A stretch of 64,000 nucleotides of DNA from NCBI RefSeq assembly GCF_019029495.1, contig NZ_JAERQM010000001.1, forward strand, positions 1,116,001 through 1,180,000. The letters run 5' to 3'. Each line of letters starts with the position of its first letter. Position 1 is the first letter of the stretch. The DNA comes from Falsiroseomonas oleicola. GTDB lineage: Bacteria > Pseudomonadota > Alphaproteobacteria > Acetobacterales > Acetobacteraceae. Below are positions 54,585-62,311 of the stretch, one piece after another. A program made the translations under genes and the position numbers. The notes below the pieces were generated by a model. The model saw nothing but the letters and a program-made list of their open reading frames with translations. It was not told the origin of the DNA and made no database searches.

Positions 54585-55019
54585 ATGTATGCTCCCGACC
54601 AGGATGGCCGGATGCGCTTCGCCGAGCTGGTGAAGCTGCAACTCCAGGGCCGCCGCTTCCTCGACCGGGCGGAGGAACGCCGGCTGCTGGAGGAAGGGCT
54701 GACCCGCTACGGCCTGCGGCTGGAGGAGGCCAGCGGCTTGCTGCGCGCCGCCGCGGAGCAGGACGGGGTCGCCATGGAAGGCGAGCTCGGCCGCTCCTCC
54801 GGCATGTTGCTGAAGACCATGGCGGATCGCCGTGGCCGTGTCGCGCGGCCGGATTTCGACAAGGCGGTCGCCTTCTACCGCGCCCGCGCCGGAGACGGTC
54901 TGACGCCGCGGGAAGCGGCGACGCGGGTGAAGCGGCAGATGGAGGAGCTGGAACTCCAGCCCAAGCCATCCGGCCGCCTGATCCGCACGCGCCGCTGGTA
55001 TCGCGCGATCGAGGGCTGA
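54585..55019 (+). CDS. Free-standing copy of the domain fused to the beta-CA-like protein
   Basis: A 144-residue helical, charged, cytosolic protein. From Phe12 it aligns end to end with residues 180-310 of the beta-carbonic-anhydrase-like protein at 58952-59905. FAELVKLQL matches FAELVRLRL, RRLLEEGLTRYGL matches RALLVEGVARHGL, ADRRGRVARPDFDKAVAFYR matches ADRERRVARDDVARAAALYR, and a PKPSG/PRPEG ending with an aromatic tail closes both. So one domain occurs both alone and fused within this cluster. I do not recognise it from other contexts; the opening resembles TerB- or EF-hand-like helix pairs, without metal ligands visible. Confidence 0.8.
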   Translation: MYAPDQDGRMRFAELVKLQLQGRRFLDRAEERRLLEEGLTRYGLRLEEASGLLRAAAEQDGVAMEGELGRSSGMLLKTMADRRGRVARPDFDKAVAFYRARAGDGLTPREAATRVKRQMEELELQPKPSGRLIRTRRWYRAIEG

Positions 55020-55048
55020 GTTTTTTCCATCTCTGAAGGGGTGAATCG

Positions 55049-55363
55049 ATGAAGACGTTTCTTGCCGCATTGCTGATGCTGGGCCTCGCGCTGGCCCCCC
55101 AGGCCGCCCGTGCGCAGGGCGCCGCCGTGCTGACGACGCCGGCGATTCCCTCCGTCACCCTGCCGTCGGTCACGCTGCCGGAAGTGCCCTCGCAGCGGAT
55201 CACGGCGGGCCATGCCATGGCGCTCGGCGTCGGCCTGTTCGCCGGCGCCGTGGCGGGCTCGGCGCTGATCCATGGCGGCGCGCTGGCCACCGCGATCGGC
55301 GCGGCGGCGGGGCTCGCTTTGGGTCACTGGGTCTGGACCGAGGCCGACATCGACATCGACTGA
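55049..55363 (+). CDS. Exported small glycine-zipper membrane protein
   Basis: A 104-residue protein with a signal peptide (MKTFLAALLMLGLALAPQAARA, cleaved before QGAA), a proline/threonine/valine-rich mature lead (SVTLPSVTLPEVPS) and one or two hydrophobic glycine-rich helices (ALGVGLFAGAVAGSALIHGGALATAIGAAAGLALGHWVW, in parts). These have the GxxxG spacing of glycine-zipper membrane proteins. The very end is acidic (TEADIDID). Clear ribosome site (GAAGGGG) upstream of its ATG at 55049. Function unknown. Confidence 0.7.
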   Translation: MKTFLAALLMLGLALAPQAARAQGAAVLTTPAIPSVTLPSVTLPEVPSQRITAGHAMALGVGLFAGAVAGSALIHGGALATAIGAAAGLALGHWVWTEADIDID

Positions 55364-55427
55364 GGCGAAGGCACCGCCGTGCCCAGGATGGCACGGCGGT
55401 CCCGCGGCCTGCCCAGGAGGGGCGATA

Positions 55428-56228
55428 TTGGAACTTTCCCTGCCACACCACATCGCCGCCATGTCGTGGTGGATGGCCATCGCGCTGACCACCGCAGTGC
55501 CGCTGCTGCTCGCGCTCGGCCTGGGCCATGTCATGCACCAGATCTTCACACCGCAGGAATTCGCGGCGAACGTGCAGATCGGCGCGGTGAAATACGGCTT
55601 CGTGGTGGAGATCTACGCCGTCGTCGCCGCCCTCGCCCTGGTAGGCGCCTGGGACATCTATCAATCCGCGCGCGACAGCCTGCAGCAGGAAACCAACAAC
55701 CTCTACATGCTGGCGCTGTCGGTCGATACCTTCAGCGGTCCGGATTTCGCGACGCTGCGGCAGGAGATGCGCACGGCCATCCGCCTCTATGCCGGGGCCG
55801 TGGTGGCGCAGGACTGGCCGGCGATGCAGGCGGGTGTGCCGAGCACCGGTTCCGAAGCCGCCTTCCAGCATCTGACGCGAACCTTCCTGGATGCCAATGG
55901 CGTCAATACCAGCCAGCAGTCGCTGGGCCAGGTGATGCCGGGCTGGCTGGCAGAGGTGGCGCAGGCGCGCGTCGCGCGGCTTTCGGTGATGTCGCGCAGC
56001 CTGTCGGGGCTGATCTGGGCGCTGGTGCTGACCGTCTCCGTCGCCACCATCAGCTTCCAGTGGTTCTTCGGCGGCGGCCACATCGCGCTGCACTACACCA
56101 TGGGCGCGGTGATCGCGCTGATCGTCGGCGCGGTGCTGCTGGTGGCGCTGAAGCTCGCCTTTCCCTTCGTCGGCGACGCCGCGCTGCTGACGCCGCGACC
56201 CTTCCTGGCGTTGATGGAGGTGACGTGA
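55428..56228 (+). CDS. DUF4239-type (bestrophin-like) membrane protein
   Basis: A 266-residue protein with two N-terminal and two C-terminal hydrophobic segments (SWWMAIALTTAVPLLLALGL, GFVVEIYAVVAALALVGAW, LSGLIWALVLTVSVATISFQW and TMGAVIALIVGAVLLVALKLAF) around a soluble central region. This layout matches the DUF4239/bestrophin-like family. The start is TTG at 55428, decided by a perfect AGGAGGGG ribosome site five bases upstream (55415-55422); no ATG or GTG fits. The region between the helices carries a short helical bundle (LQQETNNLYMLALSVDTFSGPDFATLRQEMRTAI, in parts). Confidence 0.75.
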   Translation: MELSLPHHIAAMSWWMAIALTTAVPLLLALGLGHVMHQIFTPQEFAANVQIGAVKYGFVVEIYAVVAALALVGAWDIYQSARDSLQQETNNLYMLALSVDTFSGPDFATLRQEMRTAIRLYAGAVVAQDWPAMQAGVPSTGSEAAFQHLTRTFLDANGVNTSQQSLGQVMPGWLAEVAQARVARLSVMSRSLSGLIWALVLTVSVATISFQWFFGGGHIALHYTMGAVIALIVGAVLLVALKLAFPFVGDAALLTPRPFLALMEVT

Positions 56229-56239
56229 TGCCCCCCCGT

Positions 56240-56839
56240 TCAATGATGTCCACGGGGTGCGTAGCGCCAGCGCTGGAACAGCACCAGCAGCACGGCGAAC
56301 AGCCAGAAGTTCAACAGCGCCAGCATCCAGGCCAGCAGATGGATGGCGTAGTGCAGCAGCAGCGCGGTGCTGGCGGCGAACAGCAGGAAGGCGGCCAGCG
56401 CCCGCAGCCGCGCCTTGCCGCGCCACCAGCGCAGCGCCGCAAGTGGCCCGCTGGCCAGCAGCAGCAGCGCCAGCCCGCCGGGCATCGCGCCGAGCCCGCC
56501 CTGGCGGAGTTGCTCCGCCGCATGGTCCAGGGTGGCGCGGCTTGGCAGGCCGTGCCGTGCCAGGAAGCCGGGCAGGTCGAGGGTCCAGGGCCCCTCCGCC
56601 ACGAAGATGCGCGACAGGCGGAAATCATCGCCATGCGGCACCGCCAGCAGCAGCGCGACGCCACTGGCCAGCCCGGCCGCCAGCGCCAGCACATGCAGCA
56701 AGGGCACGGCCTCCGCATCATGCGGCGCCAGCATGCCGTACAGGATGCTGGCCAGGCGCAGCAGGCCGAGCGCCAGCAGGATGGCGAGCGCCGCCTCCGC
56801 CCCGCCCCAGAGAATCGTCCCGATGCCGCTGAATTCCAT
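56240..56839 (-). CDS. Polytopic membrane protein on the opposite strand of the cluster
   Basis: A 199-residue protein with about five hydrophobic segments (ILWGGAEAALAILLALGLLRLAS, VLALAAGLASGVALLLAV, GGLALLLLASGPLAAL, and two near the C-terminus) and a short soluble loop (VAEGPWTLDLPGFLARHGLPS). Composition and segment pattern are clearly those of a real membrane protein. No family is recognised. It is the only minus-strand gene in the cluster and its start lies 18 bp from the start of the plus-strand gene at 56858, so their promoters must overlap coding DNA. It may belong to the system or have been inserted. Confidence 0.65.
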   Translation of the reverse strand: MEFSGIGTILWGGAEAALAILLALGLLRLASILYGMLAPHDAEAVPLLHVLALAAGLASGVALLLAVPHGDDFRLSRIFVAEGPWTLDLPGFLARHGLPSRATLDHAAEQLRQGGLGAMPGGLALLLLASGPLAALRWWRGKARLRALAAFLLFAASTALLLHYAIHLLAWMLALLNFWLFAVLLVLFQRWRYAPRGHH

Positions 56840-56857
56840 GCGCGGAAGCTAGGTCCG

Positions 56858-57919
56858 ATGGCCCGGCTGCGTCCATGGCGCGAGGCGGGGATTGCCCTGG
56901 CTGTCCTGCTGCTCGCCCTGCCGGCCTCCGCCGCGCCGATGGCCGTGCGCAACATGGACGGAAGCTGCGGCCTGCGCGACGTGCCCGAACAGGCGCTGGC
57001 CGCCTGGGATGCCCGCCTGGTCGCCGAGGCCGCGCGGCTGGAGGCATTGGCCGGCCGGCTGCTGGCCGATGCCGCCGCCATGCGCCTGGCCCCGGCGCGG
57101 GAGGCGGTGCCGGCCTTCGGCGACTGGGCCTATGGCTGGGTGCAGAGCTACATGACCGCCTATCGCGTCCTGGGCCTCGCCATGCGCGGCGTGGCGGAGG
57201 GCGTGGCCGATGGAGTCGCCGGCGAGGACCCCGCCATCACCCTGTCGGATCGCATCGCCCAGGGCATGGCGACCCCGGTGCGGGAGGCATTTCGCCAGCG
57301 CGTGCTGGAACCTGTCCTGCCGCCCGGCACGCTGGAGGCCGACCGCGCCCATGCCGCCTTCGTCGCGGGACTCGATTGGCAGGAGGCCCTGGCCCGCGTG
57401 GCGCGGGAGGCCGCGGCCCTGCCGCAGGTGGCCTTGATCGCACCCGCCGCCGTGGGGGTGCCGCGCCTCGACCTGCTGGCGGCGTCGCGGCCGCTGGCGG
57501 ACGCCCTGCCCGATCCGGGCGGCACCGATCCGCTGACCCTGGTGGTGGAGGAAGGTGCCGACAGCAGCAGCGTCTTCCTGCGCTCCATGCGGCCGATGGC
57601 GGCCCGGCTCGGCGCCGTGGCGCTGCGGGTCAGCGAGGCTGGGTCCCTGGTCGCGACCGGCGGCGCCTTCGGCTACGCGCTGGGCGGCACGCCTGGCGTC
57701 GCGGTGGGCGTGGCGGGCGGCGTCGGCCTGTCCTGGGGCCTCGACTATGTGCTGAACCGCGTCGACTCGGCGCTCAACCGCAGCAGCTTCGAGGCCCAGG
57801 CGCTGGAAGCGCTGGAACGCGCGGAGCGGCGCATCGCCGAACAGGGGCGGGTGGCGGTCGCGGCGGCCCTCGCCACGCGCCACGCCGCATTGCGACCGGA
57901 GGCCCAGGGGTGCGGATGA
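56858..57919 (+). CDS. Exported protein with glycine-zipper segment (cluster)
   Basis: A 353-residue protein with a signal peptide (WREAGIALAVLLLALPASA, cut before APM). Mature features are a cysteine-containing lead (GSCGLRDVPEQAL), a helical region (WDARLVAEAARLEALAGRLLADAAAM), then a hydrophobic glycine-rich stretch near residues 275-300 (LVATGGAFGYALGGTPGVAVGVAGGVGLSWGLDYVLNRV, in parts) and a helical end. I recognise no family. The stop overlaps the next start by 4 nt (57916-57919). It probably spans or touches the membrane from the periplasmic side. Confidence 0.65.
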   Translation: MARLRPWREAGIALAVLLLALPASAAPMAVRNMDGSCGLRDVPEQALAAWDARLVAEAARLEALAGRLLADAAAMRLAPAREAVPAFGDWAYGWVQSYMTAYRVLGLAMRGVAEGVADGVAGEDPAITLSDRIAQGMATPVREAFRQRVLEPVLPPGTLEADRAHAAFVAGLDWQEALARVAREAAALPQVALIAPAAVGVPRLDLLAASRPLADALPDPGGTDPLTLVVEEGADSSSVFLRSMRPMAARLGAVALRVSEAGSLVATGGAFGYALGGTPGVAVGVAGGVGLSWGLDYVLNRVDSALNRSSFEAQALEALERAERRIAEQGRVAVAAALATRHAALRPEAQGCG

Positions 57920-58539
57920 TGGTGCGGATGATGCTGATGCGCGGGTTGTTGACCTTTTCGCTGTTGCTGGCGCTGGCGCTGCCCGCCCGGGCGCAGCCCG
58001 TCACGCCCGATCGCGCCCTTCTGGCGCTGGCCGGGGCGGAGTTGCTGCTGCCGCATCTGGCGCGGCCCGCCCCCTTCCCGCGCGCCTTGGCTGTGACCCG
58101 GGCGCTGACCGGGGACGATCCGGCCTGGGTCGCGCTGCTGGCGCCGCTGGAGGCGATCGCGCCGCAGGGCGCGCCGCTGCCGCGCCAGCTCGCCGCCAGC
58201 TTCGGCGTGGCGGCCGATGCGGCGGTGCTGGCGGAGATGGGCCAGGGCGACAGCCGCTGGCAGCGCTGGATGGCCACCGCCATGCGCCTCGGCGCGCGTT
58301 TCGGCGGCGGTGACAGCCCGGCGCTGGCCGCCATCACGGCGGCGGAGGCGCTGCTCGACCAGGGCGCGCTGGAGGCCGCCGATCAGGCGCTGGCGACCCT
58401 GCACGGCCCGGCCGCCGCGGCGCTGGCGGAGTGGCGCGCGGAACTGCAGCGCCGTCGCGCGGTGGATGCGGCGGTCGCGGCGCTCGCCGATCTGGTCACC
58501 CGGCGCGCCGCCCTGCCGCAGGCGCTGGCCGGGCGATGA
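57916..58539 (+). CDS. Exported mitofilin-like C-terminal domain protein
   Basis: A 207-residue protein with a signal peptide (LMRGLLTFSLLLALALPARA, cut before QPV). The mature helical part reads like the periplasmic domain of COG4223 proteins: PLEAIAPQGAPLPRQLAASFG, WMATAMRLGARFGG, LDQGALEAADQALATLHGPAAAALAEWRAELQRRRAVDAAV (in parts). The protein at 51881-52717 has the matching pattern plus a membrane anchor. The ATG at 57916 overlaps the upstream stop; three further ATGs follow at once, so the exact start is uncertain. The stop overlaps the next start (ATGA at 58536). Confidence 0.68.
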   Translation: MMVRMMLMRGLLTFSLLLALALPARAQPVTPDRALLALAGAELLLPHLARPAPFPRALAVTRALTGDDPAWVALLAPLEAIAPQGAPLPRQLAASFGVAADAAVLAEMGQGDSRWQRWMATAMRLGARFGGGDSPALAAITAAEALLDQGALEAADQALATLHGPAAAALAEWRAELQRRRAVDAAVAALADLVTRRAALPQALAGR

Positions 58540-58952
58540 GCGCGGCGCGCTTCGACTGGCGCGGCGTGGTGGCGCGGGGGCTGTTCAGCCTGTTCATCGT
58601 CTTCGCGCTGTACAACCCCTCCGGCTATTCCTACCTGCACTGGCTGCTGGATGGCTTCGCCTGGTTCTGGGCCAAGATCGCCATCGGCGCGCTGCTCTGC
58701 ACGGCGCTGCTGCTGCTGTGGAAGACCGCGCGCGGCGTGCTGAAGCGGCGCGGCATGATCCTGGTGGCACTGTTCTGCATCGGCGCCGGGATGACGCTCG
58801 GACAGCTTTCCGGAACCTCGCTGCTTGCCCCGGAATCGCTGCTGATCTGGGGCCTCGTCAGCCTCGCGGCGCTGTTCACCGCCGGCCTGTCCTACTCCCA
58901 CATCGATCACCGGCTGGGCGGCATCAGCCATACCGAGGAGGTCGGCAAGTGA
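58536..58952 (+). CDS. DUF6524-family membrane protein
   Basis: A 138-residue protein with four hydrophobic segments. The opening FDWRGVVARGLFSLFIVFALYNPSGYSYLHWLL (in parts) is a strong match to the DUF6524 family. It is followed by FAWFWAKIAIGALLCTALLLLW, GMILVALFCIGAGMTLGQL and LIWGLVSLAALFTAGLSYSHI, then a polar tail (DHRLGGISHTEEVGK). Function unknown. Tight overlaps with both neighbours (4 nt and 1 nt) mark it as part of the same transcription unit as the beta-CA-like gene. Confidence 0.82.
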   Translation: MSAARFDWRGVVARGLFSLFIVFALYNPSGYSYLHWLLDGFAWFWAKIAIGALLCTALLLLWKTARGVLKRRGMILVALFCIGAGMTLGQLSGTSLLAPESLLIWGLVSLAALFTAGLSYSHIDHRLGGISHTEEVGK

Positions 58953-59905
58953 TGGTTCCTGCCCCTGCAGCTGCTCCCGCATCGCCCACCGCTGCTGCGG
59001 CCCCCCGCAAGGCGGATGTCTTCCTGGTGAGCTGCATCGACCCGCGCCTGGTCGATGACGTGACGCATCTGATGGAGGCGGTGGGCCGCACCAACCGCTA
59101 TGCGGAGCTGCGCATCGCCGGCGCGGCGCTGGCCGCCGTGGACCCCGCCCGCCCGGCCTGGAGCCAGGCGCTGTGGGAGAACCTGGCCGCATCGCGCCAG
59201 TTGCACGGCGTGCGCAAGGTGGTCTTCGTCAATCACCGCGACTGCGGGGCGATGAACCTGTTCACCAAGCGCCGCCTGACGGATGACCCGGCGGATGAGC
59301 TGGTGCAGCACCAGACGGTGATGGAACAGGCCGCCGCCGAGGTCCTGCGCCGCCATCCCGACATGACGGTGGAGCTGCGGCTGATGGAGCTGGATGGCAG
59401 CACCACCCTGCTGCCCTGCGCCGCCTGCACCGGGTCCCGCCCCCGCCCGGCCTTGTGGGCGGAGGCGGTGGCGCCACCGCCCAACGGCTTCGCGGAGCTG
59501 GTGCGGCTGCGCCTGGCCGATGGTCCGCTGCCGCCGGAGGCGGAGCGCGCCCTGCTGGTGGAGGGCGTCGCCCGCCACGGCCTGACGGCGGAAGGCGCCC
59601 GCGCCACGCTCGCCGCCGCCGCCGCGGCGCGCGGGGAGGCCACCAGCGCGGCGGCGGAACGGGAGATCGTGGTGTTCCTGCGCAGCCGTGCCGACCGGGA
59701 ACGCCGCGTGGCGCGCGACGATGTGGCCCGCGCGGCGGCGCTGTATCGCCGGCTCGCGGGCGGGGTGCTGCCGCCGGCGGAAGCCAGCCGGCGCACCGCG
59801 GCGCTGCTGCAGCGGGAAGGGATGACACCGCGGCCGGAGGGCATCTGGCGCTCGATCGCCTGGTTCGCGAAGCTGCTGGATGCGGGGCCAGCGAAGGCGG
59901 CCTGA
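58952..59905 (+). CDS. Beta-carbonic-anhydrase-like protein fused to a cluster-specific C-terminal domain
   Basis: A 317-residue protein. Residues about 22-160 carry the beta-CA zinc site: Cys28, Asp30 and Arg32 in SCIDPR, and His95/Cys98 in VNHRDCGAM. All three zinc ligands and the Asp-Arg dyad are therefore kept. In place of the common TRNAG stretch it has LRIAGAALAAVDPA. Two more cysteines follow in LPCAACTG. Residues 180-310 are the domain also found alone at 54585-55019. The protein could hydrate CO2 or act on COS/CS2 as some clade-D beta-CA relatives do, or only bind zinc. No signal peptide is visible, so it is likely cytosolic. It ends the cluster. Confidence 0.8.
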   Translation: MVPAPAAAPASPTAAAAPRKADVFLVSCIDPRLVDDVTHLMEAVGRTNRYAELRIAGAALAAVDPARPAWSQALWENLAASRQLHGVRKVVFVNHRDCGAMNLFTKRRLTDDPADELVQHQTVMEQAAAEVLRRHPDMTVELRLMELDGSTTLLPCAACTGSRPRPALWAEAVAPPPNGFAELVRLRLADGPLPPEAERALLVEGVARHGLTAEGARATLAAAAAARGEATSAAAEREIVVFLRSRADRERRVARDDVARAAALYRRLAGGVLPPAEASRRTAALLQREGMTPRPEGIWRSIAWFAKLLDAGPAKAA

Positions 59906-60024
59906 ACCGCCGTTGCCCCCAGGGCTTCCCGGGAAGATGAGGCCGCCGGCCATGTCGCGGTTCACAATTCGCAACCGGGACGTGTAGTCTCCCCCACCGG
60001 CCCGTGCAGGCCCAAGGGAGGCGG

Positions 60025-61719
60025 ATGGAGGATACCACCACGCACTGGACGCTGGGCAGCGCGCCGCCGCCCGGCATCCTCTGGCCCGCCGCGCTCCAGC
60101 ATATCGGCCTCGGCTCCGTCACCCTGGTCTTTCCGCTGATCGTCGCTGATGCGGCAGGCGCCGATCCCGGGATGCTGTCCTCCTATCTCTCGCTGGCCAT
60201 GCTGGCGCTCGGCATCGGCACGCTGCTTCAGGCCTGGGGGCGGCATGGGGTGGGCTCCGGCTTCCTGCTGCCCTCCGTCTTCACCGCCATCTACCTGCCG
60301 CCCACTTTGATCGCGGCGCAGCTCGGCGGGCTTGGCGCGGTGGCGGCGATGACGCTGGTCGCGGGGGTGACGCAGGTGCTGCTGTCCTTCGCCGTGAAGC
60401 GGCTGCGGCCCTGGCTGCCCACGGAGCTGGTCGGGCTGGTGGTGCTGATGATCGGCGTCAGCCTCGGCCTGCTGGCGCTGCGGCTGATGCTCGGCTTCGG
60501 GCCGGGGATGGATCGCGGCACGGATGACCTGCCGGCCACGGCGGTGGCGCTGCTGGTCATCATCGGCGCGACCATCTGGGGCGGGCCGCGCTGGCGGCCG
60601 GTGGCGGTGCTCGCCGGGCTGGTGCTGGGCTTCGCGACGCATGTGGCCGGCGTGCTTGCCATGGGCGGGACGCTGCTGCCGGTGCCGGTGGCCTGGCACC
60701 TGCCGCACTGGCCGGTGGCGATGCCGGCGCTGGAATGGACGTTGCTGCCCGGCTTCGCCATGGGGGCGCTGGCCTGCCTGGTGCGGGTCTGCGGCGATGT
60801 GGTGGCCTGCCAGAGGGCCACCGACCCGCAATGGCGGCGGCCGGATTACGGGCAGATGCGGGCCGGCGCCCTGGCGGACGGGCTCGGCACCTGCATGGCC
60901 GGCCTGCTCGGCGTGCCGGGGGTGAACAGCTACACGGCGAGCGTCGGCCTCGCCATCGCCACCGGGGTCACGGCCCGGCGGGTCGGGCTGGCGGTGGGCG
61001 CGCTGTGGATCGGCCTCGCCTTGGTGCCGGGGGCGGCGGCGGTGGTGCTGGCGGTGCCGCGCGGGGTGCTGGGCGCGGCGCTGTTCTTCGCGGCGGCCTT
61101 CATCGCGGTGACCGGCATGGGCATCGTCACCCAGCGGCTGATGGATGCGCGGCGCACCCTGGTGGTGGGCGTGGCGCTGGTGATCGGCCTGTCCTACGAC
61201 GCCGCGCCGCAGATATTTGTCGGTCTGCCGCCGGCGGCGCGGCTGCTGGTGTCATCCTCCCTGGTGCTGGCCATGGTGGTGGCGCTGGGGCTGGTGGCGG
61301 CCTTCCGGATCGGCACCGCGCAGCAGCGCCGGCTGGTCTGGCGGCCGGAGGATGGGGCGGCGGTGCTCCAGGATTTCGCCCACCAGTCCGGTGCCGCCTG
61401 GGGCGCGCGGGCGGAGGTGGTGGCCCGGCTGGAAGCGGCGCTGGAGGAGGTGGCCCAGGCCCTGCCCGGCCTGCTCGCCCCCGGCGCGGCGGTGGAGCTG
61501 GCGGCGCGCTTCGACGAGTTCAACCTGGATGTCACGCTGCGCTGGGCCGGCGAGGCGCTGCTGCCCGCCGATGGCAGCCCGCCAAGTCTGGAGGATGCCG
61601 AGGACGCCGCCCTGGCCGCGCGCCTCGCCGCGCTGATGCTGCGCCGCGCGGCCGACCGGGCGACGGAGGCCGTGCTGCCGGACGGGCGGCAGGAGCTGCG
61701 GCTGCATTACGATCATTGA
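60025..61719 (+). CDS. NCS2 xanthine/uracil permease with soluble C-terminal domain
   Basis: A 564-residue protein. Residues about 10-435 are a nucleobase-cation symporter-2 permease with around 13 hydrophobic segments, including WPAALQHIGLGSVTLVFPLIV, LLPSVFTAIYLPPT and GVPGVNSYTASVGLAIATGV. The last 125 residues (from GTAQQRRLVWRPEDGAAVLQDF) are soluble and helical with AVELAARFDEFNLDVTLRWAGEALL, reminiscent of a degenerate HATPase-like or ligand-sensing fold. Plain UraA or XanP proteins lack it. The ATG at 60025 has AAGGGAGG about four bases upstream. It is separated by 119 nt from the beta-CA-like gene. Confidence 0.85.
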   Translation: MEDTTTHWTLGSAPPPGILWPAALQHIGLGSVTLVFPLIVADAAGADPGMLSSYLSLAMLALGIGTLLQAWGRHGVGSGFLLPSVFTAIYLPPTLIAAQLGGLGAVAAMTLVAGVTQVLLSFAVKRLRPWLPTELVGLVVLMIGVSLGLLALRLMLGFGPGMDRGTDDLPATAVALLVIIGATIWGGPRWRPVAVLAGLVLGFATHVAGVLAMGGTLLPVPVAWHLPHWPVAMPALEWTLLPGFAMGALACLVRVCGDVVACQRATDPQWRRPDYGQMRAGALADGLGTCMAGLLGVPGVNSYTASVGLAIATGVTARRVGLAVGALWIGLALVPGAAAVVLAVPRGVLGAALFFAAAFIAVTGMGIVTQRLMDARRTLVVGVALVIGLSYDAAPQIFVGLPPAARLLVSSSLVLAMVVALGLVAAFRIGTAQQRRLVWRPEDGAAVLQDFAHQSGAAWGARAEVVARLEAALEEVAQALPGLLAPGAAVELAARFDEFNLDVTLRWAGEALLPADGSPPSLEDAEDAALAARLAALMLRRAADRATEAVLPDGRQELRLHYDH

Positions 61720-61759
61720 TGGGCGGGGGGCAGACCTGCCGGCCGGCGACCAAGGAAAG

Positions 61760-61772
61760 TGGTCTCCCCGGC
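61760..61772 (+). other. Putative left attachment site of a degenerate integrated element
   Basis: TGGTCTCCCCGGC matches TGGTGTCCCCGGC at the tRNA-Arg 3' end (63310-63322) in 12 of 13 positions and in the same orientation. This gives a direct repeat that brackets a 1.56-kb lower-GC segment. Such repeats of a tRNA 3' end are left by tyrosine-recombinase integration. The match is short, so this is a hypothesis. Confidence 0.4.
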
Positions 61773-61902
61773 AATCGCTGCGAATAATTAGAGATGGTCA
61801 CGGGTGGTCAAAGTTCGGCTGAAAGCCGCACCCGGCCTCGCGTTTTGCGCCCTTCGGCATGGTCACAGATGATCACCCGTAATCACCCCTAACCAGTGCC
61901 GA

Positions 61903-61932
61903 GTGTGGGGGCGATTGTGGTGGCCGCTGAAG
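61903..61932 (+). other. Possible integrase arm-type repeats (left)
   Basis: GTGTGGGGGC followed five bases later by a GTGGTGGC and then CTGAAG. A very similar arrangement, GTGTGGGGC, GTGGGGC and TGAAG, occurs at 63246-63271 near the other end of the segment. Paired G-rich direct repeats of this sort are typical of integrase arm sites next to attachment sites. Confidence 0.35.
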
Positions 61933-61976
61933 TTCGATTCCCTGAAACCTTGCTAGAAGGTCTGGTGCGAGGGTAG

Positions 61977-62156
61977 ATGGCGCGGCGCCGCAAGGCTCTG
62001 GACGTCAAGACGGCGGAGGCTTTACGCCCCGGTTTCACCGACCGCACGCTCTACGTCGCACTAGGACAAGCCGGCTTCGCCCTAATCCGCGTGTGGCGCG
62101 GCAACGCGTTCGGCCTGTGGGGCATGGCGCACCTAGGTCCCGCTAGGGACCTATAG
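61977..62156 (+). pseudogene. Remnant of a tyrosine integrase N-terminus
   Basis: A 59-codon frame starting at ATG 61977 ends at TAG 62154-62156. Its peptide opens MARRRKALDVKTAEAL and ends WGMAHLGPARDL. The ending closely resembles the GLGPARDLSLAEAR stretch at the end of the arm-binding N-terminal domain (DUF4102 type) of phage-like integrases. The stop falls exactly where SLAEAR should begin, and no core or catalytic domain follows. It fits an inactivated integrase beside the left attachment-like repeat. Confidence 0.5.
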
Positions 62157-62311
62157 TGCGCCGGTCGGGGGGCGGTGGTAGATCTATATCTATAGAGCAA
62201 TATGCGTTCAAGCGAACGCAGCGTGCTCTAACCGCCTCGCCCAAGGTACCAGCGTGGGGAGCCCGTCTTTCATAAATCCCGAGATTTTCCGATGATGCAG
62301 CGCGAAAGGTA

